Part shown: positions 27,031 through 35,068 of the stretch, in pieces
Layout: each line of letters opens with the position of its first letter
How positions within the stretch are numbered: position 1 is the first letter of the stretch
Origin: Paenibacillus protaetiae
GTDB taxonomy: Bacteria; Bacillota; Bacilli; Paenibacillales; Paenibacillaceae
Assembly (NCBI RefSeq): GCF_004135365.1
Contig: NZ_CP035492.1
Span: 1,916,001-1,980,000 of the forward strand
Length of the DNA stretch: 64,000 nucleotides
Reading direction: 5' to 3'
Program-made: the position numbers and the translations under genes
Notes under the pieces: model-generated
What the model saw: only the letters and a program-made list of their open reading frames with translations
The model's database searches: none
What the model was told of the DNA's origin: nothing

Positions 27031-27119
27031 ATTATAGGTTATCTATCCTTATTTCAGCCGTCAAGCGAACCGCTTCTCCGCCCAGCTGCGCTGCCATAGT
27101 TGCAGGCAGCAGGCAGGGA

Positions 27120-28229
27120 CTAGCTGAACCGTTCGGGCGCAAACGCTCCGTACCAAGACGGCAGACGGTCGCCCCCGATGGCGTCCGCCGCCAGCTTCGC
27201 GGTAACGGCACTGAGCAAAATGCCGTTCCGGTAATGGCCGGCAGCCATATATACCCGGTCCGACTCCCGCAGCAGCCCAAGCAGCGGGTAGCCGTCCTGG
27301 GTAGACGGGCGGAGGCCCGCCCAGCGGTGAAACGGCTCCAGCCCGGCAAATGACGGGAACAGCTGCTTGTTCCAGCTGCGCAGCCGGTCGATTCCTTTGT
27401 CCGTGACCGCCGTATCAAAACCGGCTACATCTTCGGATGCGCCGCAGACGACGGTGTTATTTTGCTTGGCGACGACGTATCCTTGGCTTGTAAATACCAT
27501 ATGCCGTACAGGGCCGGCCTCCCCGCCGTAAGCGCATATTTGCCCCCGGATCGGGTATACCGGGATACGGATGCCAAGCGTCTCTTCCCACTCCTGCGCC
27601 CAAGCTCCGTTGCATAAAAGCAGGCGGTCGCCCTGGAAGCGGCTCCCGTCCTTCGCACGGACAACGGCTGCATCCCGCCACTGCTCGATCTCAAGCGACT
27701 CCAGCCGCTCTGCGATCACAACGCCCGCCGCCCGGCATGCCTTCTCCAACGCCAGCACATAATCGGGGGCATACACATGGCTCTCCTCCGGCGTATACAG
27801 CGCCGCTTTCACATCCCGCGACAGCTTTGGCTCCAGGCGGTACAGCTCATCGCCTTCCAGGATGCGCGCAGATGAGCCGTGTTCCCGCTGCCACAGCCTG
27901 CGGCCCTCCAGCGCCAGCCGGTCCGCTTCGTGATAAACGGCATACAAGCTGCCGGATTCCGTATATTCAAAAGGCTGGCCGGAGGCGCTCCGCACCTCGT
28001 CCTTCCATGCGGGAAACAGCTGCAGGCTGGCGGCGCACAGCTGGAAAAAATCGTCCGGCCCTTCTCCATTCTCGGAGTAGGGCGCCAGCATTCCCGCAGC
28101 CGCTCCCGATGCCTGCCCGCCGCAGCGCTGCTTCTCCAGCACGGTTACGCGGTGGCCCCGCTTCTGCAGCTCAAATGCGCAGGCAAGGCCAACCACACCT
28201 CCGCCGATCACAATAATGGCTTCTCCCAT
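27120..28229 (-). CDS. thiO: Glycine oxidase ThiO
   Basis: A FAD enzyme that oxidises glycine to iminoglycine (dehydroglycine), the glycine-derived part of the thiazole ring in aerobic Bacillales. It has about 369 residues: N-terminal FAD motif VIGGGVVGLACAFEL, GGQASGAAAGMLAPYSE near residue 40, and the C-terminal DAO signature WAGLRPSTQDGYPLLG...YMAAGHYRNGILLSA. The ATG at 28229 is preferred over TTG at 28235. It is the last gene of the thi operon, ahead of the hairpin at 26959-27030. Confidence 0.94.
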   Translation of the reverse strand: MGEAIIVIGGGVVGLACAFELQKRGHRVTVLEKQRCGGQASGAAAGMLAPYSENGEGPDDFFQLCAASLQLFPAWKDEVRSASGQPFEYTESGSLYAVYHEADRLALEGRRLWQREHGSSARILEGDELYRLEPKLSRDVKAALYTPEESHVYAPDYVLALEKACRAAGVVIAERLESLEIEQWRDAAVVRAKDGSRFQGDRLLLCNGAWAQEWEETLGIRIPVYPIRGQICAYGGEAGPVRHMVFTSQGYVVAKQNNTVVCGASEDVAGFDTAVTDKGIDRLRSWNKQLFPSFAGLEPFHRWAGLRPSTQDGYPLLGLLRESDRVYMAAGHYRNGILLSAVTAKLAADAIGGDRLPSWYGAFAPERFS

Positions 28230-28306
28230 GTTCAAATCCCGCTTTCCTAGTCAGTTCGCATTTTCCGCCGGATAGCCTTAGCTAATCATGCCGGCGGAGC
28301 TGCAAG

Positions 28307-29086
28307 CTACTTCAGTTTCAGCGAATCGTAGCCGCTGCTCGCCGAAGCATATTTTTTCTTGTCGATGCGGCCGGCCAAATAGGCCATTCTCCCCGCTTCG
28401 ATAGCCAGCTTCATCGCTTCCGCCATGCGGACCGGATCTTTGGCTTTGGCAACGGGCGTATTCATCAGCACGCCGGAAACGCCAAGCTCCATCGCCTGCG
28501 CGACGTCGCTGACCGTGCCGAGCCCCGCGTCCACAATAATCGGCACGTTTGCTTCTTCCACAATGAGGCCGATATGGTACGGGTTTAATATGCCAAGCCC
28601 CGTCCCGATGGGCGCCGCTCCCGGCATAACCGCAGCCGCGCCGGCTTCCTCCAGCCTTTTGCACAGGATCGGATCGTCGGAGGTATAAGGCAGCACCGTA
28701 AAGCCTTCCTTAACGAGTATTTCCGTTGCTTTCAGCGTTTCCACCGGGTCCGGCAGCAGCGTCCGCTCGTTGGCGCTAATTTCCACCTTCACCCAGTCGC
28801 TAAGCCCCGAAGCCCGCGCCAGCCTTGCAATCCGCACCGCTTCTTCGGCGGTGCTTGCACCGGATGTATTCGGCAAATAACGGTAGCCTTCTCCATGCAC
28901 ATGCTGCAAAATCGAGTCATCCTCGACCTGCCCCAAATTTACGCGGCGGATTGCAAACGTAAGCACCTCCGCTCCCGAAGCTTTAATCGCCTCCTGCTGA
29001 ATGTATGGGCTCGGAAACAGTCCCGTCCCGATAAAAAACCGCGAGGAAAGCTCCTGTCCGGCGATACGCAGCTTATCCTGATTCAT
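28307..29086 (-). CDS. thiG: Thiazole synthase
   Basis: Builds the thiamin thiazole ring from deoxyxylulose 5-phosphate, ThiS-thiocarboxylate and dehydroglycine. It is 259 residues, a TIM barrel with Schiff-base Lys100 in DWVKVEIS and phosphate loops [12 protein letters not shown] and [11 protein letters not shown]. It begins 6 bases after the thiS stop. Usual length and complete. Confidence 0.96.
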   Translation of the reverse strand: MNQDKLRIAGQELSSRFFIGTGLFPSPYIQQEAIKASGAEVLTFAIRRVNLGQVEDDSILQHVHGEGYRYLPNTSGASTAEEAVRIARLARASGLSDWVKVEISANERTLLPDPVETLKATEILVKEGFTVLPYTSDDPILCKRLEEAGAAAVMPGAAPIGTGLGILNPYHIGLIVEEANVPIIVDAGLGTVSDVAQAMELGVSGVLMNTPVAKAKDPVRMAEAMKLAIEAGRMAYLAGRIDKKKYASASSGYDSLKLK

Positions 29087-29092
29087 CCTTCG

Positions 29093-29290
29093 TCAGCCCC
29101 CTCCTACAAATTGCACCAGCTCGATAACCATACCTTCGTACACTTGCGTGTCCGCCCACTGCTCCTTCTTCAGAACCGTTCCTCCGGCTTCAACGACAAC
29201 AGGGCGTTCCGTCAGGCCAAAATGCTCCACCACCTGCAGTACCGTCTGTACGTCAAGCTCATGCGTGCCTCCGTTAATCATCAGCTTCAT
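29093..29290 (-). CDS. thiS: Sulfur carrier protein ThiS
   Basis: A 65-residue ubiquitin-like protein ending in Gly-Gly (FVGGG with an additional Gly), which ThiF adenylates and which carries the sulfur as a C-terminal thiocarboxylate to ThiG. It overlaps thiE by 4 bases. The third terminal glycine is slightly unusual, since the family usually ends at GG. Confidence 0.93.
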   Translation of the reverse strand: MKLMINGGTHELDVQTVLQVVEHFGLTERPVVVEAGGTVLKKEQWADTQVYEGMVIELVQFVGGG

Positions 29291-29919
29291 CCCGTTTGCC
29301 CCTTTCTCTCCAGCTTCGCCAGGAAAGCGCGGCAGACGCCCGCTACGTCGTCTGCGCCTACGATCTCGCTAACCGCGCAAATGCGGTCCGCTCCGGCTGC
29401 AATCACTTCATCCACATTGCTAAGCTTAATGCCGCCGATCGCCACAAACGGAATGCGGACTCGGTCGGCTACCTCGCGGACATACCCCACTGTTACCGGC
29501 GCGACGACATCCGTTTTCGTCTGGGTCGGGAATACCGGACCAACGCCGATGTAATCCGCACCTTGCGCCTCCGCCAGCAGCGCTTCCTCAATGGCATGCG
29601 TCGATATGCCGATCATTTTGCCGGGGGCAAGCCTTCTGGCTTCGCTGAGCGAGATATCGCCTTGGCCGAGATGGATGCCGTCCGCATCTGCTTCCAGCGC
29701 AATATCGATATAATCATTAACGATAAAAGTCACCCCGTACCGCCGGGTAAGCTCCCGCAGCGCAATCGCCTTCTGGAGCACCTCTGCGCGGCTGCTTGTT
29801 TTATCCCGAAGCTGGATAATGTCAGCGCCGCCTTGGATAGCCTCCTCCATGACCCGGATCAAATTACGGCCCGGATGAAATTGCTCGGCGGTTATGGCGT
29901 ACAAACGAAAATCTTTCAT
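29287..29919 (-). CDS. thiE: Thiamin-phosphate synthase
   Basis: Joins HMP-pyrophosphate and thiazole phosphate into thiamin phosphate. It is 210 residues, a TIM barrel with IIQLRDK (about 35-41), VNDYIDIALEADADGIHLGQGD (pyrophosphate and Mg2+ binding) and GVGPVFPTQTKTD. It follows thiF after a 177-base gap that is filled by 36-bp tandem repeats, unlike the tight spacing elsewhere in the operon. Confidence 0.95.
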   Translation of the reverse strand: MKDFRLYAITAEQFHPGRNLIRVMEEAIQGGADIIQLRDKTSSRAEVLQKAIALRELTRRYGVTFIVNDYIDIALEADADGIHLGQGDISLSEARRLAPGKMIGISTHAIEEALLAEAQGADYIGVGPVFPTQTKTDVVAPVTVGYVREVADRVRIPFVAIGGIKLSNVDEVIAAGADRICAVSEIVGADDVAGVCRAFLAKLERKGQTG

Positions 29920-29937
29920 CCTCTGTTCCTCCCCGTT

Positions 29938-30117
29938 TCTGATGCATGCGCTTTACGCGCCTCCATGCCTCGTTCTCATGCATGCGGCATGCCAGCCTCT
30001 ACGCCTCATTCTGATGCGTGCGGCTTACACGCCTCTACGCCTCATTCTCATGCATGCGGCATGCACGCCTCAATGCCTCGTTCTCATGCGTGCGGCTTAC
30101 ACGCCTATGTATCTTGC
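29938..30117. repeat. Five 36-bp tandem repeats between thiF and thiE
   Basis: Units start at 29938, 29974, 30010, 30046 and 30082, each beginning TCTSATGCRTGCGSYTTAC-like sequence and ending in GCCTCRT. Copies two to four differ at only a few positions, and units alternate between a GCATGC and a GTGCGGCTTACAC version. The last unit covers the final codons of thiF. No spacers occur between units, so this is a minisatellite, not CRISPR. Confidence 0.9.
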
Positions 30118-31176
30118 GTAAAGCGTTTTGGCCCGGACCGGATCATCCGTTCCCTGCACAAGCACGCGGCCGTCCGGAAACAGCACAAGCCTTTCGCCTT
30201 CCGGCAGCTCTACCCGCAGCAGATACGGATTCAGCTCCGTCTTCACCGCCGCCGGCTTCAGCCGCTCCTGCCACTCCGAGAGCTGCAGCGCCTTGCGGCC
30301 TGTAATCTGCACCGTACTTCTGCCGCATAACGATACTGCTCCTTCCGCCTCCTGCTCCTGCAGAGCAGGGTACTGCTTCAGCCCGCAGCAAGGGCAATCC
30401 GCAGAAGGCTCGCCAAGCTTCATCTCAAAATGGCGGTTGCTCCATACATCAAACGTTACCAGCGTATTTCTTCTCGCTGAATGTGCCCCTATCAGCACTT
30501 TCATCGCTTCCACCGCCTGATACGATGCGACTATGTCCACGACCGGCGCAATGACCCCAATCGTATCGCAGGTTTGGCCGCCGCTGTCCGCAGTCTGGAT
30601 AAAGCAGCGCAGGCACGGCGTTTCGCCTGGCACCAAGAGCGCGCTCATCCCCTGTGAGCTGACCGCCCCGCCGTAAACAAACGGAATCCCTTCGCGGAAG
30701 CAGGCATCGTTCAGCAGAAAACGCGTTTCGAAATTATCCGTGCCGTCCAAAACAAGATCAATGCCGTCCAGCAGCCGGCTGATATGCCGTGCCGTCACAT
30801 CGGCTACAATGGCATCAATCCGGACATCCGAATTGATGCGCTGCAGCTTCCGCTGTGCGGCAATCGCCTTGGGCAGCCCTTGCGCGGCATCCTCCTCGTC
30901 GTACAGCATTTGCCTTTGCAGATTGCTTCGCTCTACAAAGTCGCGGTCGACAATTCGCACGAGCCCTACGCCGGCGCGGACAAGATGATTCGCCAGCACC
31001 GTGCCGAGCGCCCCCATCCCGACGATGCACACCGCACTGGCCGCAAGCTTCGCCTGCCCTTCCGGCCCGATCGGGGCAAATCGCATTTGCCGCGAATACC
31101 GCTCATCCGGCTGGGCTCCATTTGCTTCATTTGCCTCACCCGCACCGCCAAATTCCCGTATGCTCAAACCGGCCAC
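30097..31176 (-). CDS. thiF: ThiF-family sulfur-carrier adenylyltransferase
   Basis: A 359-residue E1-like enzyme that adenylates the ThiS C terminus. It has the nucleotide loop VGMGALGT (52-59), DGTDNFETR, zinc cysteines Cys188/Cys191 and Cys261/Cys264, and Cys203 in QTCDTIGV at the persulfide-transfer position. A ~90-residue C-terminal extension lies beyond the core, where other members carry a rhodanese domain; it shows no rhodanese active-site loop. The GTG at 31176 overlaps tenA by 13 bases, but GGGAGG is only 2 bases before it, so TTG at 31167 may be the real start. The 3' end lies in the tandem repeat. Confidence 0.92.
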   Translation of the reverse strand: MAGLSIREFGGAGEANEANGAQPDERYSRQMRFAPIGPEGQAKLAASAVCIVGMGALGTVLANHLVRAGVGLVRIVDRDFVERSNLQRQMLYDEEDAAQGLPKAIAAQRKLQRINSDVRIDAIVADVTARHISRLLDGIDLVLDGTDNFETRFLLNDACFREGIPFVYGGAVSSQGMSALLVPGETPCLRCFIQTADSGGQTCDTIGVIAPVVDIVASYQAVEAMKVLIGAHSARRNTLVTFDVWSNRHFEMKLGEPSADCPCCGLKQYPALQEQEAEGAVSLCGRSTVQITGRKALQLSEWQERLKPAAVKTELNPYLLRVELPEGERLVLFPDGRVLVQGTDDPVRAKTLYARYIGV

Positions 31177-31862
31177 TCCTCCCGATCGTACGCTTTATCC
31201 CAAAATAAATATTCCAGCTTCGACGCCATCACAAAGTGCTCCTCCAGCTTAAGCAGTGCCTGCTCCGGCAGGCCTTCAGCCAGCTCATCCATCAGGCCGA
31301 TGCACCAATCGGTCAGCTCGCCGAACTCGCTGGAGCTGTACATCTCCACCCACTCGCGGTACAGCGGATGCTCCATTGCAGCAGAACCGGCAGCAAGCTT
31401 CAGCCCGATTTCGCGGTAGCTCCACATACAGGGTAATATGACGGCAACGATCTCAGCTAATGTGCCTTGCGCCGCCACCTGCAGCATATACCCGGTATAC
31501 GCCGTTGTAGCGGGAGAAGGCGGCGTATGGTCCAGCTCTTCGCGGCTGATGCCAAACTTCGCCGCATAGCCCCGGTGCAGCCCCATCTCCACATGCAAAA
31601 TCGAATAGCTGAGTTCAGCAAACTTTGCCATCCTGTCCGGATCGGAAGCCTTAATGCTGCCGTAAGCGTACATTCTCGCGTAATCCAATAAATAAAGGTA
31701 ATCCTGCTTCAAGTAAAAAATAAACCGCCCCGGATCTAGCGTTCCGGCGCCAAGCTCCTCCACAAACGGATGGTTGAGGCTGCGCACCCACCATTCTTCC
31801 GCCGCCGTGTACAGCCGGCTGCTAAATCTCGGTGTCTGTTTTGCCGCTTCCAGGTTTCCCAT
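31164..31862 (-). CDS. tenA: Thiaminase II / aminopyrimidine hydrolase TenA
   Basis: Salvages the pyrimidine half of degraded thiamin by hydrolysing aminopyrimidines to HMP. It is 232 residues, all-helical, with FYLKQDYLYLLDYARM (about 49-64), catalytic Cys145 in ILPCMWSYREIG and a C-terminal Tyr-Glu pair region (LEYLFWDKAY). It is the first gene behind the TPP riboswitch and overlaps thiF. This operon has no thiC or thiD, so HMP must come from elsewhere or from salvage. Confidence 0.95.
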   Translation of the reverse strand: MGNLEAAKQTPRFSSRLYTAAEEWWVRSLNHPFVEELGAGTLDPGRFIFYLKQDYLYLLDYARMYAYGSIKASDPDRMAKFAELSYSILHVEMGLHRGYAAKFGISREELDHTPPSPATTAYTGYMLQVAAQGTLAEIVAVILPCMWSYREIGLKLAAGSAAMEHPLYREWVEMYSSSEFGELTDWCIGLMDELAEGLPEQALLKLEEHFVMASKLEYLFWDKAYDREEWPV

Positions 31863-31943
31863 TGTTTCTCCTCCTCAGCTTTGACCGCCAGGCAAAAAAT
31901 GACGAAACATATCCGCAAGGCCGCAGCCGCTCCGCGCAAATAA

Positions 31944-32083
31944 AAAAAGCCATTCGAGAATACACGAATGGCTTTTGCGCATGCAAAATTCGATATGTTC
32001 TCTACGCCAGCATTACCTGGTTCAGATTAACGGTCAGGCAAACTAGTTGCCAATCTCAGCCGGACTTCATCCAGCACCCGTAA
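31944..32083 (-). promoter_or_regulatory. TPP riboswitch with terminator ahead of tenA
   Basis: The coding strand contains THI-box elements: GGGTGCTGGATGAAGT...CCGGCTGAGA (about 32056-32080) and CTGAACCAGGTAATGCTGGC followed by GTAGAGAA (about 31996-32028). An intrinsic terminator follows, AAAAGCCATTCG / CGAATGGCTTTT (31945-31956 and 31965-31976), with a T run. TPP binding would favour termination and shut off the operon. Confidence 0.96.
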
Positions 32084-32114
32084 TTTTTCAGTTCATGTTA
32101 CTTATTACCACTTT

Positions 32115-32143
32115 ACTATACTCAATAGGAGCAGTTCGAGCAA
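32115..32143 (-). promoter_or_regulatory. Promoter of the thi operon
   Basis: TTGCTC (32138-32143), 17-bp spacer and TATAGT (32115-32120) on the coding strand, placing the transcript start about 25 bases before the riboswitch. It lies immediately after the CDF gene stop at 32148. Confidence 0.65.
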
Positions 32144-32147
32144 CCTT

Positions 32148-33074
32148 TTATTTAACAGCCGTATTGCCGATTTCTGCTTCTTCGTCTTCATACCAGGGGT
32201 TCAGGTGCACGAGCACCTCTTCCACATCGTCGTGCCGCTCCATAATAACCGACTTGATTTTTTTGGACACGTCATGGCCTTCCTGGATGTTCAGTTCGGC
32301 AGGAATGCCGACACGCACATCAATGATGATATAGTGGCCATGCTCCCTTGCGCGGATCAAATCAATCCGTTTCACTTCCGGCACGCTGATGACCAGCTCT
32401 TCATATTCGCTTATTTTCTCCGGGGATACCATCCGGTCCATCAAAATATCAACCGCTTCACGGCCCATATCGTTGGACAGCTTCAAAATCAAAAGCGCAA
32501 CGATCAGCCCTGCGACCGGATCGCCGTATTGCAGCCATACGATGCCGTAATGGTCGCCAATCAGTGCCGCCCCGATACCGGCAACCGCTGCGAGCGATGC
32601 GTATACATCAGCCAAGTGGTCATAGGCGGTGGCCAGCAAACTTTTGCTGTTGGTCGATTTGCTTACCTGCATGCAATAGTAATACAGCCAAATTTTCCAT
32701 ACCAATGATACGGCTGCCGCTATTAAAGCGAGCAAGCTTGCTTCCGCCGCCGGATGGAAGAAGGCTTCCACGGAATGATATCCGATAAATAATGCCGCTA
32801 CAAGCATAATGATAGCTACAATTGCCGAACCAATTACTTCGGCTTTGCCGTGCCCGTACGGATGGTCCCAATCTCTTGGTTTTTTCGCAATAATGGTTGC
32901 GCTTAACGCCGCTATTGAAGCAATAACGTCGCCCGCATTATGAATGCCGTCGGCAATGAGCACCTGGCTGCCTGCGAGAACGCCTACAACGATTTTAATG
33001 ACCGTAAGAAACAAGTTACTGATTAAGCTGATCGTGATCGCTGCCGCGCTGGACGGCTTGCTAGTCTGACTCAT
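32148..33074 (-). CDS. Cation diffusion facilitator family metal exporter
   Basis: A 308-residue metal/H+ antiporter with six transmembrane helices. Metal-site motifs are LIADGIHNAGD in helix 2 (about 39-49) and YDHLADVYAS in helix 5, followed by a cytoplasmic ferredoxin-like domain with HGHYIIIDVRVGIPAE. The DxxHN-GD pattern with Asn matches the MamM/YdfM-type Fe/Mn-CDF group more than the Zn group, but specificity is an inference. Its stop lies just ahead of the thi promoter on the same strand. Confidence 0.9.
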   Translation of the reverse strand: MSQTSKPSSAAAITISLISNLFLTVIKIVVGVLAGSQVLIADGIHNAGDVIASIAALSATIIAKKPRDWDHPYGHGKAEVIGSAIVAIIMLVAALFIGYHSVEAFFHPAAEASLLALIAAAVSLVWKIWLYYYCMQVSKSTNSKSLLATAYDHLADVYASLAAVAGIGAALIGDHYGIVWLQYGDPVAGLIVALLILKLSNDMGREAVDILMDRMVSPEKISEYEELVISVPEVKRIDLIRAREHGHYIIIDVRVGIPAELNIQEGHDVSKKIKSVIMERHDDVEEVLVHLNPWYEDEEAEIGNTAVK

Positions 33075-33421
33075 TTATTTCTCCTTTTACCCGTTTGCGT
33101 ATGCGCCATTTAACTGCTGCTCTGGCGCGTTACAGCCGCTTGTACTTTTTTTCAACTGAATCATTATACAAAGCCGATACGGTGTGGGTCTAGAGAAACA
33201 GTGTTGCTGTGTGCAAGCACTTTTACGGCAAGGCAACAGACTTTAACGGTGCAAAAACAGTTGCCCTTGTCCAAAAGTAAGCATATGGTAAACAATTGTG
33301 CGCCTCGGACATCCATGCTGTCATTATTTTATTTGCTTCATCTTGTTATTGCGTTTGGCTCGGACGTGATTGTACTATAGATCATGCATAGGAAAAAAAT
33401 GGAATTGTGGGAGGTTATTTT
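33075..33421. other. Intergenic region between CDF and thyX genes
   Basis: No gene seen. It holds a possible thyX promoter: TTGCGT (33349-33354), 18-bp spacer, TACTAT (33373-33378). The rest is AT-leaning and without clear repeats or hairpins. Confidence 0.5.
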
Positions 33422-34150
33422 TTGTCTATTATCAACGTTCTGGATCAAGGGTATGTAAGGCTGGTTAATCATATGGGATCGGATCTTACCGTCGTGAATG
33501 CCGCTCGGGTGTCATATGCAAAGCAGTCCGAGGAGCTGTCCGAACGGGACATCCGACTAATTCAATTTCTCGCGCGGGAAGGGCATACGTCGCCATTCCG
33601 CCACGCTATCGCACAATTTGAAATTTACGCACCTCTGATGGTAGCGAGACAATGGTGGAAATATGTCGTTGGCGCCGCTCATTATGAAGGTACAGGCGAT
33701 AGCCTGGAGGCATGGAATGAATCAAGCCGGCGGTATATTACCGAAGAGCCGGCATTTTATATTCCGCAAGCAGGTGAATGGAGAGCAAAGCCCGAGAGCT
33801 CGAAGCAAGGCAGCGGGGAGCCGATCGCCTGGGAACTCGGCGAGAAGCATACGGAAGCGCTTATGGCCTATGTGGAGCTAGGTATAGCCAACTACGAAGC
33901 CGCTTTGCAGGATGGGATTTGCGCCGAGCAGGCCCGGTTATTTCTTCCGTCCTACGGGATGTATGTGCGATGGTATTGGACAGCCTCCGTCCAATCAGTG
34001 GCCCACTTTTTATCCCAACGGCTGGAGCATGACGCCCAAAAAGAAATTCAGCTTTACGCGAAGGCTGTACTTGAACTCATTAAACCGTTATTCCCGGTTT
34101 CGCTGGAACAGCTTGTGGCGGAAAGCCATCTGGTGCCGCAATCCCATTAG
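33422..34150 (+). CDS. thyX: FAD-dependent thymidylate synthase (ThyX), variant motif
   Basis: Methylates dUMP to dTMP using FAD and methylenetetrahydrofolate. It is about 242 residues, with TSPFRHAIAQFEIYAPLMVARQWW before the signature region and a C-terminal YGMYVRWYWTASVQSVAHFLSQRL helix typical of ThyX. In place of the classical RHRxxS core after ARQWW, it has KYVVG, then a short insertion (AAHYEGTGDSLEA) before WNESSRRY. Related Paenibacillus and phage proteins have a similar form as I recall. Start: TTG at 33422, with GGGAGG 7 bases before; GTG at 33407 precedes that site. Confidence 0.9.
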   Translation: MSIINVLDQGYVRLVNHMGSDLTVVNAARVSYAKQSEELSERDIRLIQFLAREGHTSPFRHAIAQFEIYAPLMVARQWWKYVVGAAHYEGTGDSLEAWNESSRRYITEEPAFYIPQAGEWRAKPESSKQGSGEPIAWELGEKHTEALMAYVELGIANYEAALQDGICAEQARLFLPSYGMYVRWYWTASVQSVAHFLSQRLEHDAQKEIQLYAKAVLELIKPLFPVSLEQLVAESHLVPQSH

Positions 34151-34245
34151 CATCACGGCGACACCTATCATTTACGTCTGAAATAGTACTAATTTACCTG
34201 CATGTTATTATCTGAAAATAAGGCTATGTAAATCTTAACGAACAG

Positions 34246-34944
34246 CTATCTAAGCTCAAACCGTTCAACCCATTGCTTCCAAAAGGCTTGCAGATCAAAC
34301 CGTTCCGGCCGGTCAAAATACGTCCCCGACAGCTCCAGCTCCTCTATACGCGACAGCCGGAACGCCTGTACTTTCTCTTCCGTCTCCCCGATCAAAAACC
34401 AGATGCCGCCTTTGGCGACCAGCCCGTAAGGCTTAAGCTCAAACGTTCCGCCCACCCCGCTTCTCGATGTGTACGCCATCGTTACCGCACGCTGCTCCCA
34501 GATCGCTTGCTGCGCCAGCTTTAGGTTGGGCGCTTCCTTATCGCCTTCCCGCCATGAATCCGTATCCAAATGGATACGTTCCTGCAGCCACGCCGCCGCC
34601 TTACGCTCCTGCTCCGGCAGCGCCAGCATCAGCTTCTGCAGCGCTGAACGGAATGCTCCGCCTATGCCAAGCTGTTCGTAAACCGAGCCGGTTGCATGCA
34701 CAAACAGCGACTGGATCTCATCCGTCGTTAACGCATGGAATGGCGATTTATAATGGTCCGGCAGCGCAAACCCTCCGTGAACGCCGGCATCGGCGTAAAC
34801 CGGAATGCCTGCCAAGCTAAGCGCATCCATATCGCGGTAAATCGTCCGCTCGGACACCTCAAGCCGCTTGGCGAGCTCCGAAGCTGTCATTTTCCCGTCT
34901 GTCTGCAGGAGCATTACAATTGAAATTAGGCGGTCCGCCCGCAT
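34246..34944 (-). CDS. YafY/WYL-domain transcriptional regulator
   Basis: A 232-residue regulator: N-terminal DeoR/HTH_11 winged helix (MRADRLISIVMLLQTDGKMTASELAKRLEVSERTIYRDMDAL) and a C-terminal WYL domain (VTMAYTSRSG...YGLVAKGGIWFLIGE), a ligand-sensing fold. The ATG at 34944 has GAGGG 7-8 bases upstream; an upstream in-frame start at 34977 is unlikely. Divergent from the MFS gene, which it may regulate. Confidence 0.9.
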   Translation of the reverse strand: MRADRLISIVMLLQTDGKMTASELAKRLEVSERTIYRDMDALSLAGIPVYADAGVHGGFALPDHYKSPFHALTTDEIQSLFVHATGSVYEQLGIGGAFRSALQKLMLALPEQERKAAAWLQERIHLDTDSWREGDKEAPNLKLAQQAIWEQRAVTMAYTSRSGVGGTFELKPYGLVAKGGIWFLIGETEEKVQAFRLSRIEELELSGTYFDRPERFDLQAFWKQWVERFELR

Positions 34945-35068
34945 ATTTTTTTCCCTCTTTTCCGTCCGAACAGTCATATGGCTCCATCATAGGAATCACT
35001 GACAGTAGATGTCAAGGTTGGCATGGTATGCTGTACGCAGGAATGCTGCTGGAAGTCGGGGGATCAAC

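Noticed and set aside
29938..30117. Possible CRISPR array (36-bp units)
   Set aside because: Units are contiguous with no unique spacers and there are no cas genes; it is a tandem repeat.
29296..30330. 344-codon plus-strand frame with 12-residue repeats
   Set aside because: It is opposite thiE and thiF; the protein repeats simply reflect the 36-bp DNA repeats, whose length is a multiple of three.
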